Source: Saccharina japonica
Lineage: Eukaryota > Sar > Phaeophyceae > Laminariales > Laminariaceae
Length of the DNA: 64,000 bases
Assembly (NCBI GenBank): GCA_008828725.1
Contig: MEHQ01000139.1
Location: forward strand, 21,239 to 85,238
Reading direction: 5' to 3'
Shown here: in pieces, positions 45,721 to 57,810 of the stretch
Position numbering within the stretch: position 1 is the first letter of the stretch
Layout of the letters: each line of letters begins with the position of its first letter
The notes under the pieces: generated by a model
Databases searched by the model: none
What the model was told of the DNA's origin: nothing
The model's input: only the letters and a program-made list of their open reading frames with translations
Program-made: the position numbers and the translations under genes

Positions 45721-46673
45721 CAAGATTCGGAAATAATATAATATTGTGGAAATAATCAAGGTTTGGTGATGATTATTCGTACTTGTTGCTTTAATTAGTC
45801 TTGGAAAAAGAGAGCTTGGTCTTTAATCGAGTGAATAAGCATCGAAAAGCGGTAAAAAAAGCGGCGACAGATAACCACGGTCAGATAATCACGGTCAAAT
45901 TGCTGCGGTCAGATAACCACGGTCAAGAAAAGATAGAGGTATTTCAGAGCCGAAACAGAAACTAAACCCTAAAGGGATTTAGAACTGGCTTGTGTTTTTT
46001 TAACACACCAGCAACAAGAATAAATTTAACTCAAAAGACAACAAATCCAGATTATACATTGATCAAAGTATAACTGAGATAATAATTGGTACAATCTAGC
46101 ACACCTCAAATCAATTTGAGGGTAGCAGGAGTTCCTTTTAACAAAAATAATTCGCCCATGCTCTATCAGCTACCATGGGAATGTTAACTTCGTGCGGCCA
46201 CACTTAGTTTTACATTGAAATATATATGAGGGCACTCATATAAACTCCGAATCTAAACGAAGCTGTTAACAAACCAACTAACTTGTGTATGGAGTTCTTA
46301 TACTGGCCTGTATTTGTTCAACACAACAGTGAGGAGACGAACACCTAACACAAGAAAGTTTAGCGAACGTTACAATACTACGTACTATGACCCAAGTACC
46401 TTTACCACCATATAAAGTATAATTCCCGTACTGAATGATCGCCACAATTCATCCTTAACAAAATGGATTTGTAGCGCATAAAGAGGGGGGTACTGTGGAG
46501 GACAGGTTTTGGGGAAAGTTCGTAGAATAGTCGTTGCACATGTACCCATGAAAGATACACCAGAAATTTTATCACATCTGAGTATCTTCCCGAGAACCGG
46601 AGAACTCGGCATAATAACCGAGCCTCCTTCAAGTCGGGACGGGCCTTGTTTGCCCGCCCGAACCTTACTCGAT
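45721..46673. other. AT-rich spacer, no gene assigned
   Basis: Short direct repeats of ATAACCACGGTCA occur at 45870-45925. Open frames at 46385-46632 (minus) are short and unremarkable. Nothing else supportable. Confidence 0.4.
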
Positions 46674-47357
46674 CTATCTCTTCTCCACGCTGCTAACCCA
46701 ACGTGGAGGGCTCTCTCCTTGCCCTAAATATAAGAAGGAAAAGTGCAGCCCTAGGTAGCGGGTCAAAGCTACCACATCACTTGGGACTCTACGATAGTAG
46801 TAGCCTCCATAGTAGGGTTGATATATATAATGTCCAGAAGAACAATGCGTGCCTCCGACCCCTCGCGCTCCATGGCTGGCCTGACGCTGAATAGTTTGAC
46901 CTAAGTATCCACCGCGCTCCTGAGTGACTCCAGTCCCTCTCGTTGGACAGAAATGGGCGTTATTAACGAAGGAACTTTGATGGTATCCTCGACTCCCACA
47001 ATAAGAATATCCATTCGTATCAGCCATCGAATTCGTATCATGTCCTATGGTTGTATGGTGACCACGGTCGAAGTTCTCACCTCGCTGACTGTGGCGAGAA
47101 GAAAACCCAGTACGGTTCTGATAATTAGCAGGGCGGTCGAAGTTGTCATTTCGCTGATGATTAGAAGAAATCCCAGTATTACGGCTCTGACCGAATTGAG
47201 AACCCATACTCATAGAGAAATTTCGGTGATAATTCCGATTTTCTGTCAAAGAGTAACCAGTGTTTCCTTGTATCCTCGAACATTCAACAGACCTCGACGA
47301 ATGCACTAGTAACCGGTGTGTTTTTGGCCATTGTTTAGCTTCACGTTCCACCATCAA
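46674..47357 (-). CDS. Candidate protein, N/Q/G/Y/R-rich, unknown function
   Basis: A 227-codon frame from ATG 47357. The middle is low in complexity with a degenerate internal repeat (NRTGFSSRHSQRGENFDRG and the related TGISSNHQRNDNFDR) and a Tyr/Gly-rich part (YIYQPYYGGYYYRR). Such composition occurs in RNA-binding, RGG-like or prion-like disordered proteins and in some retroelement Gag proteins. No folded domain, zinc knuckle or signal peptide seen. It may be one exon of a larger gene. No paralog in the window. Confidence 0.4.
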   Translation of the reverse strand: MMVEREAKQWPKTHRLLVHSSRSVECSRIQGNTGYSLTENRNYHRNFSMSMGSQFGQSRNTGISSNHQRNDNFDRPANYQNRTGFSSRHSQRGENFDRGHHTTIGHDTNSMADTNGYSYCGSRGYHQSSFVNNAHFCPTRGTGVTQERGGYLGQTIQRQASHGARGVGGTHCSSGHYIYQPYYGGYYYRRVPSDVVALTRYLGLHFSFLYLGQGESPPRWVSSVEKR

Positions 47358-48560
47358 GAATAAATCAATGGGTAGAGAGTATATATAACTCGTCGTTATC
47401 CATTAATTGGGAGGTGCATGCCTGAAGACGTCAGGTGATATTGCATCCAAAAATATCCTCGTGAACAGCTGTGCTGGTGCTGATTTCCAGGATCCTCGAA
47501 CATTTCCGCAAACCATTAAAAAATCTACAGTTCCAACCTCTGCAACGAACTTGCACATAGTATCAAGTCTACAGCAGCACGTATATGTACAGTAGCTGAA
47601 GCTGCGATGATGAGCCTGCAGCATCACGAAGCTACGAATGTTATATGCACAGCAGCAGCTGTGGTCGCGCCTTTCTGCGTAGCAACGCTGAGCGTCACCC
47701 AGCTGGGGTGAACGCATCACCGCATACGCTCATGCTCTCCCAGAATTTCCAGACCGCCTTCTCGCAGTATTCCGCCGCAAACGGGAAATTGGGAAGTAAT
47801 TTGTCGGCAAATTTTCCCATTACAGTATCTCCCATATCTGCGGCATGCAGCATGATCAGCAAACGCCCACACCTTCACATCTCACAAACGCTCCCCAGCA
47901 CCTTCTCGCATCACCATTCTTGCCTGATGGACCCGCTCAAGCTTTCTCCCGCGAAGAAGGCCAAGCCCAGCGACACACCGGACACGAGATCGTTTCAAGT
48001 CGTGGGCGACCTGACATGCATGCCTTAGACTTTCAGTTCCGTAGATTCCGACGCCGGCCGCTACGGTCGAGGCGGGGGCACGCCTCAGCGAATTGTTTTT
48101 AATGATTCGCACCAGATACGAAAATAACAAACTTTATCTACGAACTCTTGGCAATACTTCTTACCCTTTTAATAGTAACTATCCTGCGCTGCGACCGGCG
48201 GCCGTCCAGGCCGCCGGCGGAGCCCCTTGTACTTACCAAAGTTTCTTCTTCTGTACTAAATACTGCACTACAGTATGTGTATTGTACTTTCAGGATAATG
48301 GCATGGAAACAATCGTCATTGCTGTTTCTCTGCATCACGATCACACCCATTAAGGGCATGTGGCCCAAATGATTAATAATATACCATCTGGTTGACAGGT
48401 ACGGTCGGCTGGTGGACACCCCCGGCATCTGGTGTGGCCGTCTGTCTATATTTCAGTTGCCAAAATCTGAATTTCTTGGAGCCATTTATAATAGGTACAC
48501 TTGAAGCCAAAAAAAGGTGATACGTAAAAAGGGTAGCCAAGAATAGGTGTACCTACACAC
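47358..48560. other. Unassigned; one plus-strand frame of note
   Basis: 47645-48028 is open for 127 codons and ends with LSPAKKAKPSDTPDTRSFQV, which looks somewhat protein-like, but the upstream half is overlapped on the minus strand by 47720-47403 and no splice pattern emerged. The remainder holds no recognisable element. A single-base N is present at 48587. Confidence 0.3.
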
Positions 48561-48593
48561 TTTAAGCCATTTGTAGGTACAATGCANCGCTCT

Positions 48594-48669
48594 GGTTGCC
48601 CGTGCCTGCCACGAGGGCCAGCGCCGGCACCTCGAACTCGTTCCAGCACGTCTCCAGCCATTGGTCAAC
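48594..48669 (-). pseudogene. Short exon-like fragment resembling a GST C-terminal domain
   Basis: After a pyrimidine-rich stretch and AG on the minus strand, 25 codons read VDQWLETCWNEFEVPALALV.... The V.QW...VP pattern resembles the start of the GST C-terminal helical domain found in eEF1B-gamma and some tRNA synthetases. It loses its frame next to the ambiguous base at 48587 and has no partner exons nearby. It could be a captured exon or chance. Confidence 0.25.
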
Positions 48670-49722
48670 CTTTTCGCACAACGGGGGGGGGGCAAAGAGG
48701 GGAAGGAGAAAAAAACGCCAACAGGTGATTCGGGGGACGGGGGACGGGAGGTCATCAGCTATTAAACATCGATGTAAATACATAAACGAACGCGTCAAAT
48801 ACATGGAACTAGGCTACACCCGCTCGTTCGCTTCTACCGGTAACGTTGAAGCGGGCCAGGCTAGGGGTAGGAACGGGCAAAACATCACCTACTGCCTGTA
48901 TTAATATTGACGTACATTAAGAAACGAGTGCATAAAAACAAAAAGAAGTACAGGAACATCCGTTTGCTTCTCCTGTAGCCTTGCTCGCTCCTCTACCCCT
49001 AATAACCTATAACACCTAGGACAGACCATCTACAGATAGATCGTCATCTGTAGGTCATCTAGTTCCCGAAATCACCTGCCGTAGTGAAAGGTTTTGCAGG
49101 ATTAGCATATTAATAGTACAGATGCAACCCCAGGAAATATATCCTATATGTAGGTCATGGAGGTTACATACGGCTCCCGTCAGGCAAAACATGAGCTGTA
49201 GATCATACAGATCATACAGGTCAGGCATATATCTGCCCTCAAAGATCTAGATCATCAAGTAGGAATGATCTATCTGATCTGATCAGAGGTGTGTCTGATA
49301 ACCCGTAGGGCTGTGAGTGGCCTTGACCTGACTAGTTGGATTAGTTGGATGGAAAAGTAAACAAATTATCTGACTTGAGTCTTGTACCAACACTAAACGC
49401 ACGTCGGGTCACACACGGCGCCGGTCAGGTCCGAAAAAAAACGCAGAACCCCCGCGAAATATAAAGCACCCAACTAACTTGGAACTCCTATTAATATTAG
49501 ACCAACTATTAACGAAGTCGACGACTTTACAGCCAAGCAGCTCACATGCCTAGAAATATTCCTCCCGCTCCTACCCCCTGAACTCCCCGCTCCTATATAT
49601 GTGTATGTACCCCTATTGAAGGAAAAGATGGAGGTCAGGTCATAATAACTACTAGGCATGTATTGGCAGCCGCCTCTCCCCTCCCACATTCTTGCCTCTC
49701 TCAAATAGCGACAAACTCCATA
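48670..49722. other. Low-copy sequence ending in a truncated A repeat
   Basis: 49020-49320 contains loose repeats of GTAGGTCAT and GATCATACAG. 49676-49722 is the 3' end of a DIRS terminal repeat A (CCCACATTCTTGCC, ACAAACTCCATA), cut by the MITE that follows and continued at 50414-50442. No gene supported. Confidence 0.5.
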
Positions 49723-50413
49723 CGAGCTGGGCCAGCCAAAAAAATGTTTTTAAAGCAGATTGGCCATGCCCCGACCAATTTAACGAATTTGGACACAGTG
49801 TAGATCATGTACTAATCAACACACTTGCCGCCTGCCCTTTTTTTTTTTTTTCCCCTCGAGAGAGATACGACGATCCAAAAATCGAAAAAAATGCAAAAGC
49901 GATCAAAACTACTTGGAAAAAAAAAAAAACAAAGAGGGCAGGCGGCAGGTATTTTTGCACGCACGGTTCAAAGACGTGGTGAAAATTTCAGAGTAAAACT
50001 CTCGAAATTGGTCGGGGCATGACGGAATTACCATTTTTTCCGTAATTACTTGACTTATATATGGAATCGAGTTTTGGTCATATCTCTTGATGGGTGGCGA
50101 ATTGGGCAACGAGACTTACATCGATCTTCTCCTTCTGTCTTCAGCATTGTCCCCACCAAATTTCATGTTGATCGAAAATGACATTTTTTATACGAAATTA
50201 GAATGAAAAAAATGTTGTTTTCGAGTTTTCGCGGATATCTCGGCGAGATCGAGTCGAGAAAAAAAAATGTATATAATTTTTAAGATACAAAAACAATTTG
50301 CACAAGCACTGCTATGTCAGGGTTGGCGCTTCAAAATTTTGTAGCCTAATTCGCAGTGGTTCACGAGATACTACTTTAGGAAGCTTTGTAGGTTTCTTGG
50401 CTGGCCCAGCTTG
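49723..50413. mobile_element. TA-target MITE, copy 1 (691 bp)
   Basis: TIR CGAGCTGGGCCAGCC at 49723 and its complement (one mismatch) ending at 50413, flanked by TA (49721-49722, 50414-50415). It splits terminal repeat A; the intact sequence reads CTCCATATTCGAAATG elsewhere, so the TA duplication is directly visible. Such targets are typical of Tc1/mariner-type transposons. Two nested inverted repeats lie inside: 49765-49781 with 50005-50021 (17 bp), and 49826-49838 with 49935-49947 (13 bp). No transposase. Confidence 0.92.
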
Positions 50414-50689
50414 TATTCGAAATGAATTTGAATATATTACGAGTAATTCAGAGTAATTTGTTATATTTTGGCTCAATAATTGTGGAATTAATTTACGCAG
50501 AAAAAGGATGCCTTAAAGGCACCCCCATGGTACAATGGGATACCCTGCTCCCAGAACTAAACACAGAAAAACACCCTTCGGGTTAAGCCGCTACGTTCAC
50601 GTTTCGGCCCCGTACCGCAAAGAAGAACGGAAACCCTGGCCACACTTTTCTCCATTGGGCAAGCCCTATTACCTCTGAAACTTATATCC

Positions 50690-51800
50690 GTACTCCACTT
50701 CCCGCCTTACCTTGTTAGAGCTTCTGACATAAAGTCTGCTCCCTCCCCTCCCGCTCTTACGTAAACCATGAACGCCAGGGACTTCATCTCCCCGCCCTTT
50801 GGATCTGAATGTCCGATGCACCTTCTGCCGCCAACTGCGTGGCCCCACCAAATCTACCTGAGTGTATGGCGTTCTGCGCCAGGTCTCTACCTAAACTACT
50901 GACCATCCACCTCAAGGCCTTCGTCGCTACCGCGCGCGTGATAACGTTCCACCCGCTTGCCGTGCGTGTCTGCTTGAGCGGTGCTGACCCGCCCAACTCG
51001 GGGTAAAGGTCTAGCAGGTCCAGAATAATTTCCAGAGCCCCGTAACCACTTACACCCCTCGTCGCTTGATTCTTCCCTACCGTTACGCTCGTCCTGGTAA
51101 CTGTTGCCCCTAACCTCTTGTTGTCTGACTTGGACGCGCGGAACGTCGCTTCTACTCTGTCCGCTATGCGCCTTTCACCCCACACCAGTTGTGACGCTCC
51201 AGCAAAAAAATCAAAATCCCTTCTCGTCAGACAAAAGTCCGGTTGTACCAGGCCATTACCAAACGCCTAAATTTCCGAGGCTCTGCACAATAGATGAAAC
51301 GACAAAGCGAGACTGCACCACACTACCCACCCTTCTGTCTCTACACCGGCCACGCACCCCCTCCCCTTGGTTAGCAGTTCCCACGACAAAGGCTTCCTCA
51401 CCTTGGGGCGTACCTCCGACTTTCCGTGTGCTCTGTCGATCCTTTTTCCTACTGCTGTCACCATGCAGTGTGAAGTGGGCAATTCCCAACCCTCAAACAT
51501 TCTGTGGAAATACTTAATCGCGGGTAGGTACCCTCGAACCGTCTGACTCTGGTTTTTGAAGCTAAAGCATCACAACGCCATGAATTTCGTCAGCTCTGTA
51601 ACTGCCGCATCGACTCCGTCCCTTTCCAACAGCCACGCCCCCTTCCCTTCTATCGCCCTCAGACGGCACCACGTTTTCCATTGATTCCAGTACACCTTTT
51701 GCGTGCTTCCCCCCACCGAGGCCAACGCTAGGGTCTCCACCAGTCTTTTCGCCTCGTCCTCATTCCCTCCCTTTCCCGCGTATGATCCTGCTCGGAGGGG
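50690..51800 (-). pseudogene. Tyrosine recombinase, broken (copy B)
   Basis: Carries the same domains as copy A (TAVGKRIDRAHGK, LLCRASEI, HSGRFGGATQLA). Lesions: TAG at 51267-51269 where copy A has a Trp codon, and loss of one base near 50785, just before the nucleophile Tyr, which shifts the frame (AGR then out of frame). The T7 run that breaks copy A is in frame here (DFDFFAGASQLVW). Confidence 0.82.
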
Positions 51801-51977
51801 TTTGAGAAGTGTTCATGATTCTGCAGTTCGTGTCATCGCATCCCATACATCGTCATCCATGTACTCTGTGGGAAAATTGGGCTGTAGAATGGTCTCGAAA
51901 AAATCGCACCCGCTCTGACCTATACTTTGCTCTCTCCATTCCCCGTGTACGAGGGTCTGCAGGTTGCGCGCGATCTG

Positions 51978-52500
51978 TTATTTTGGCCATCTGGAAATGC
52001 CGTCAGCCACCACATTCTGCACACCGGGAATATGTTTCGCGTCATGGGTCCAACCGCTCGTGATTTCCAGTCTACCCAGTAATCTCATGGCTAGGGCCGC
52101 GCGTCTGTTACGTGATCCTCCACATCTGTTAATCCACGACACTGCTGCCACGTTGTCGCCTCTCAACAGTACTGGATCTCCTGGCGTTTTCGGCCTATTT
52201 TTCAAAAGGACTTGTGTCACGTACGCTGTCATTACCATGCCACAGAGTTCGAGCAAGTTGATCGTTATTGCGTCCTCGCCCTTCGTTACCACCTGTTTTC
52301 GCAGAGGCTCGGACAGATTGGGGTTCAGATCGTATCTCCAATACACCTGGAGCTCTGGGCAAAACCCCCCGACTGCAGTAAAGCTTGCGTCTGAGTTGTA
52401 TCGTCGTGAGGCAGTGCGTTGTACGTGTGCGTAAAAAGGTGCTCCAAGCGACTCACCGGCGTTAACCAATTTGTGATCGATTGCCCACTTCCAGAAGGCA
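51978..52500 (-). pseudogene. Ribonuclease H, truncated by a stop (copy B)
   Basis: All catalytic motifs present (YNSDASFTAVGG, INLLELCGMV, LLRGDNVAAVSW, VVADGISRWP), then TAA at 51978-51980 where copy A reads Glu. The upstream link to RT is out of frame near 52505, in a different register from copy A. Confidence 0.82.
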
Positions 52501-52503
52501 ATG

Positions 52504-54600
52504 TCATTGCGAAACTCCCAGCCCAGTTAAAACTACTCTCCGCGTCCGTTTTTTCGACTTAGCTATTTTGCGAAGATCGGTCAAACGTAAAAGCTGCCAG
52601 ACAAAATATCTTCCCGCTCTGACTACATACGTGAGGTTCCATAACGTTCCGGCCATGCTGAGAACGGCCTGCGCGCCTGCATGCGTTTTGCTACTCGGCC
52701 ACTCATGTTCTAGGAGTAGTCTAGTCGCTTCTATCCGTTCCTTAGTGACAGAGATTTGCATGGTGTGGGTGTTGATGGTAAAACCGAGAGCATCGACGGT
52801 TGAATTCCAATTCGTGTTATTCGGGGCGAGAATTGGAGTTTCACCTTTTTCGCCTGGTCCAAATAATATTACGTTATCTGATGCGAGAGAAGCCGACGCT
52901 ATGAGGGCTGTCTGACCTGAGGCGTTGAGCTGCACGCTGGCCATAATGAAATCATCCACATAGACGGACGTTAAAAACCGTTTGTTCGGCCCGCCCCTTT
53001 GCGGGGCGTTAACTATTACTCCGGTGGGAATCCGGGTTGGACTTCCGGTTTCCCACGGCTTTACGATTTTGACGTGCGACATCATTCTGGTAGGATAACG
53101 GCGCTCTTCACCGTAGTGTTACAGTGGTCGTGTTCGGCCGCTGCGGCCATGAGGCCCCAGTACCCTGGCGAGGCTGCCCATCCAAAGGCGAGTCTGAAAT
53201 CCGATACGAAAACATCGTCTACCACATAACAAATGTGTTGTGCCTGGTGCGGTGCAATTCTAACATTCCTGAAAGCGTCAGTTACGTCTGCCTTTGCCAA
53301 AAGTATACGGCGGTGGGGGAACCTTATTCGAAGGTCTGTAAGCGCCTTTAGAAGGGCGGGGACGGCGTCACCACAGAGGCACTTTGGTATCTCTTCGGTT
53401 TGTGTGTCTCTGTTCAGTCCCCCCTTCTCCCCCCTCGCCGCTCCGGCCTCAAACGAGTACGAGCTGGGCCAGCCAAGACTCTGCTAGAACAGTTGATCGG
53501 CTATGCCCCGCTCAATAATGCGTGTTTTGACGTGATTTTTTGACACGGTGATCCTTATGTATCAACCAACCTTTTCGATGCCATCCCTTTTCTTTTTTTC
53601 CCCCCCCCCAGGATATATGACCGATCCAACGATCCGTAAAAATGAAAAAGTGGTCATAGCTAGTCCGAAAAAACAAAAACAAAAAAAGGGATGACACGGG
53701 GTACATTCGCATGTGTGTTTCAAATACGTGGTAAAAAAAATAGTTCGAACAGTGAAAAAATTGAGCGGGGCATCGCAGTAAAACTGCCGTTTTCGTATTT
53801 ACTTGTTTTCAGTATAGAATCGTTTGTATGTTATATCTCTTGATGGGTGATGAATTGGGCAATGCAACTTATACATCGATCGTCTCCTTGTGTCTCAAGC
53901 ATTGTCTACACCAAATTTCAGCTTGATCGGGAATGGCGATTTTTTTAGCTGTCATGTGAAATTAGCGTCGAAATCTGGTATAAAATCGCAATTTTTGGTA
54001 CTTGTGGGTATTCGCGTATATCTCGGCGAAATCGAGTCGTTTTTTTTTAAAGTCAAGAAAAGTTCATATACTGTTTTTTTTGCATCTCCAATAATATGTC
54101 AGGATCATCTTTGCCAAATTTCTAAGCATAACTCGCAAAATTGGCGGCGCTAGAAGCTCACAACAGAAAACCCGTTTTATGGCTGGCCCAGCTCGTAGTC
54201 GTGAATGGTTCGGACCTTGTGTGTGACCACCGCCCCCAGAGGTGCCACCCTTAGCCCTTTTAAAGAGGCAGCGGATTCTCTGTCAAACACTAGCACTCGA
54301 TTTCGTCTAATATCTTCATACGGTTTTCCCCAAACTAGGTCCATGTGTTTTGCGACCATGCTGTGATTTCCATACTGCATTGCTCTGGTTGGGTCTAGGT
54401 CCGTGACAGATGTTTTCACCGGGACGCCATTCTTGATAATGTCTACGAGCTCTGTTTTTGCTGGGAAGCTTTTAATATCCCCAAAATAGTGTTCCACTTG
54501 ACTGAGAGAGAAAGGAGGTGACACCAAGGTGCCTCCGATTCAACAAGCCACGTCTCCCACGCTACCATCGCGTACATGTAACAGCTCTGTGCCTATTTCT
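52504..54600 (-). pseudogene. Reverse transcriptase, interrupted by a MITE and a 10-bp deletion (copy B)
   Basis: The N-terminal part reads 54527-54198 (SQVEHYFGDIKSFPAKTEL ... TIHDY), then comes the TA-MITE, then 53457-52504. Motif A (MAKADVTDAFRNV) and the FGWAASPGYWGLM box are in frame 53300-53082. About 10 nt found in copy A (near 25207) are missing at 53088, so the YVDD motif (SVYVDDFIMA) is in another frame. Removing the MITE mentally leaves a single TA at the site, as in copy A (25590). Confidence 0.85.
53460..54195. mobile_element. TA-target MITE, copy 2 (736 bp)
   Basis: Perfect 15-bp TIRs CGAGCTGGGCCAGCC, flanked by TA (53458-53459, 54196-54197), inserted in RT of copy B. Colinear with copy 1 but strongly diverged; shared blocks include ATATCTCTTGATGGGTG, GAATTGGGCAA, ATCTCGGCGA and ATCGAGTCG. 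It has the same nested inverted repeats with changed sequence: 53503-53516 with 53760-53773 (14 bp), and an inner pair around 53580 and 53690. Confidence 0.93.
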
Positions 54601-54921
54601 GCCATCTCTCGAATGATTCGTTTCGTTCTAGAAATGTCGCGGTTTTCGGCGGCCATCGACCCTTTTGTTTGATTTCATTTTTCGTCCAGCTCATCGATTT
54701 TTGCTTGTTTGTTGTAAACTGTTGGTTACATTGCATGTCTGAACGTGAGTATAGTACGCTTCTTCTCCATCTAAAAAAGGTGCTACTTGTCGCCCCGACT
54801 CGGTTACACATTTTTATTTTGCGTACTCGCTTAAGTTGGTTGCCTTTGAGGACTCTCGCCAGCCTTGCGCCGACTGGACACGACAAACGTCAGGCAACTG
54901 GCCATGACCTTGGTATACACG

Positions 54922-55104
54922 CACGAGCCCAAAACCGAAAAAAAGGAAAAATTATCTCGTCAACCAAAAAACGTTAACGACTGGTATGACATGTACGAGT
55001 ACTGTAGGAAACAAAGACAGGGAGCAAGTAATCGCGAAGAAAGGCAGAGAAAGCCAAGAACTTCGGGAAAGCAAGTAACTTTTGCTTCGGCAATTAAAGG
55101 CTGA
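54922..55104 (+). CDS. Lysine-rich C-terminal protein fragment, unknown
   Basis: From the break point of copy B the plus strand is open to TGA at 55102-55104: K/R/Q-rich with VNDWYDMYEYCRKQRQG and SGKQVTFASAIKG at the end. It looks like the last part of a real protein, possibly the C-terminus of an ORF1-type protein of another element. The frame continues upstream into antisense gag sequence, so the true 5' part was lost. Directly followed by a SINE. Confidence 0.3.
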   Translation, partial: HEPKTEKKEKLSRQPKNVNDWYDMYEYCRKQRQGASNREERQRKPRTSGKQVTFASAIKG

Positions 55105-55107
55105 GAG

Positions 55108-55430
55108 CCGGTCGCCCCGGTAGATTAGTGGTCAGCTTCAAAGGCTACTAAAATTGGTACCCAAGTTCGAATCCCACCTGATTTTCACTTTATTCGGAAA
55201 AAAAAAAAAAAAAAGGAACCAATTGCTGAGAGCGCCTTCGTGGCGTGGGTAGGCGGAATCCGACGCAAGTCGACGAGGGAAGAAAGGGCTGAAATCCTCT
55301 CGCGATAAAAATACAAGGAACGTACCGTAGTGGGAGGGGGGAGAAGAGCCTACTTAGTGACCCCGGATCTGAGTTACGACTAAAGAGGAAGAGAGAAAAG
55401 AAGGGCGAAGATAATAAATGGGACGGGCAA
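55108..55430 (+). mobile_element. tRNA-derived SINE, copy 3 (most complete)
   Basis: Head CCGGTCGCCCCGG, A box TAGATTAGTGG (55121-55131), B box AGTTCGAATCC (55164-55174), 33 bp apart as in tRNA genes. An internal A18 run (55198-55215) is followed by the body GAGAGCGCC, GCGTGGGTAGGC, GACGAGGGAAGAAAG, GAGAAGAGCCTACTTAG, GAAGATAATAAATGGGAC. The tail runs straight into the GATA satellite. Head almost the same as copy 1, different from copy 2. Confidence 0.88.
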
Positions 55431-56222
<792 letters not shown>

Positions 56223-57810
56223 GACCCCTAAGGATAACGAATGTATTGTTGTTGTTGTTGTTTTCTGCACATTAGAACTCGTTTCAGTTTCTAATCCCTA
56301 TAGTTCTGATCAGGCAAGATCACGGCCCGTGTCACAAAAGTGCTAGAGCCATCAAGAGAATCCTAAAAGAACACGTAACACTTAGCAGGGTAAAGGATAC
56401 ACAAGTCGAAGAGGTACACCTAAAACCTACACGCATGTTATGCGTGTTCCAAAACTGAACACACGGCCGCAATCTCTCATTCGAACTACAGCAGCATCGT
56501 CCCCCCCCGCCCCCTCCCACCTTCTTTACCATATGAATTTGCGCGACTACAGCGTAACTACTGTCTGAAGTGCTGTCTGTACATAAAACCAAAACGTAGG
56601 CCGAGTGGAACAATGGAGCCGCCCAGCTGCTTGTCTGAAGTGCTGTGGTCAGATGATACAGTCCGCGGCAAGGGTCGAAAGGTGCCGCAAGAAATAGAAC
56701 AGCCAACCTAAAGCCGATCATGCTCCATTGACAATTACCCTCGAATCTAATCCTGAACGCGGTTCTGTGTTAGGCAGCATGCTTATAATACATCGACAAC
56801 CTGATTAGGAATCGTTCCACATTGAATGGGGGCTTCCACGATCAGGCAAGCATGAAAGGCACGGCGGTGTCCGCGCCCATCTCTCCGCGCTCTCTCTAAC
56901 AAAACAGTGAGTCATCGCACACGACGCCCAACAAACCATACAATTCGGGGGAAAAAGCGAAGATTTGTAACAGAAAAGACGAAAAATGTTCGTTCGTCAC
57001 GGGTCGATGTCGTCCGTGCTCCGGATCGCTTCTCCTGTGCGCTGCTGTGCTGCTGCGCCGGCGCGCTGCTGTGCTGCTGCTCAGGCGCGCCGCTCCGGTG
57101 CCGCTCGGCCAGTCCTAGCACGACCACACTCGACCCGCTCCGTCCGTACACGCTCTCGTTGCTGTCCTTCCCAGTCGGCTCCTCGCTTTCTCTCTCGTTG
57201 CACTCAGGGTGCTTGGTCTGAAAAATAAAAATTCTCGCGCTGAAGGGATATTGCTATACATAATTGCGTAAACAGGAGACGAAATAAAGCGTAAGGTGAG
57301 GGAACTGCTGTCCTTATGACACCGTAGTACTGCTGTATTGCTAAAACTCACCGGCCATGGACCGAAAGGAAATTATCACCCCACATCTGCCATCTTCGAC
57401 GCAAACTACTGCGAGATTTGTCCTGCCATTATAGAGGCGCACGTCTTTCCTGAACCGGCGACATTCAGTAGAGTCTCCCGAGTGAAGAAGATCAAGCCGA
57501 AGAGTAGCATATATATGGTAGAAGGCTCATGCTTGAAATGGTAGGATCCACAAAAAGAGCAAGGTTCGCAAAGCTCGAAGATGCCAGCGGTTTGACGGCA
57601 AGACAATATCACGCAGGTTCGCAGGGCTAGTGTGTGGGGGCGTGCGTCTGACGAGGTGTTGGTGGATAGACGAGGGAGTGCAGAAGGTATATCCAAGAGC
57701 GCGGATGCTGCGCATCTCCGAAGTGTTTGTTGTTCAGCTCGTAGTCGCCGTTGTATTTGTGTTCGAACACGTCGCTTTGTACAGCAGGTACAGTAGATCG
57801 ATGTCAAATC
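56223..57810. other. Low-copy sequence, no gene assigned
   Basis: A (GTT)5 run lies at 56247. GCTGCTGTGCTGCTGCGCC-type repeats occur at 57040-57090. Plus 57338-57544 has a protein-like stretch (YCEICPAIIEAHVFPEPATF) but no start, splice or family signal. A minus-strand frame (57876-57406) covers the same DNA. Undecided. Confidence 0.3.

Larger units (their letters stand above)
50460..54921 (-). mobile_element. DIRS-order retrotransposon, copy B
   Basis: Minus strand; colinear with copy A from the end of gag (cut off at 54921, after CTGGCCATGACCTTGG) through RT, RNase H and recombinase to the B segment (50640-50460) and a split A repeat. The 5' part (most of gag and A1) is absent. A second TA-MITE is inserted at 53460-54195. 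More decayed than copy A, but it preserves frame where copy A is broken, and the reverse. Confidence 0.87.
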
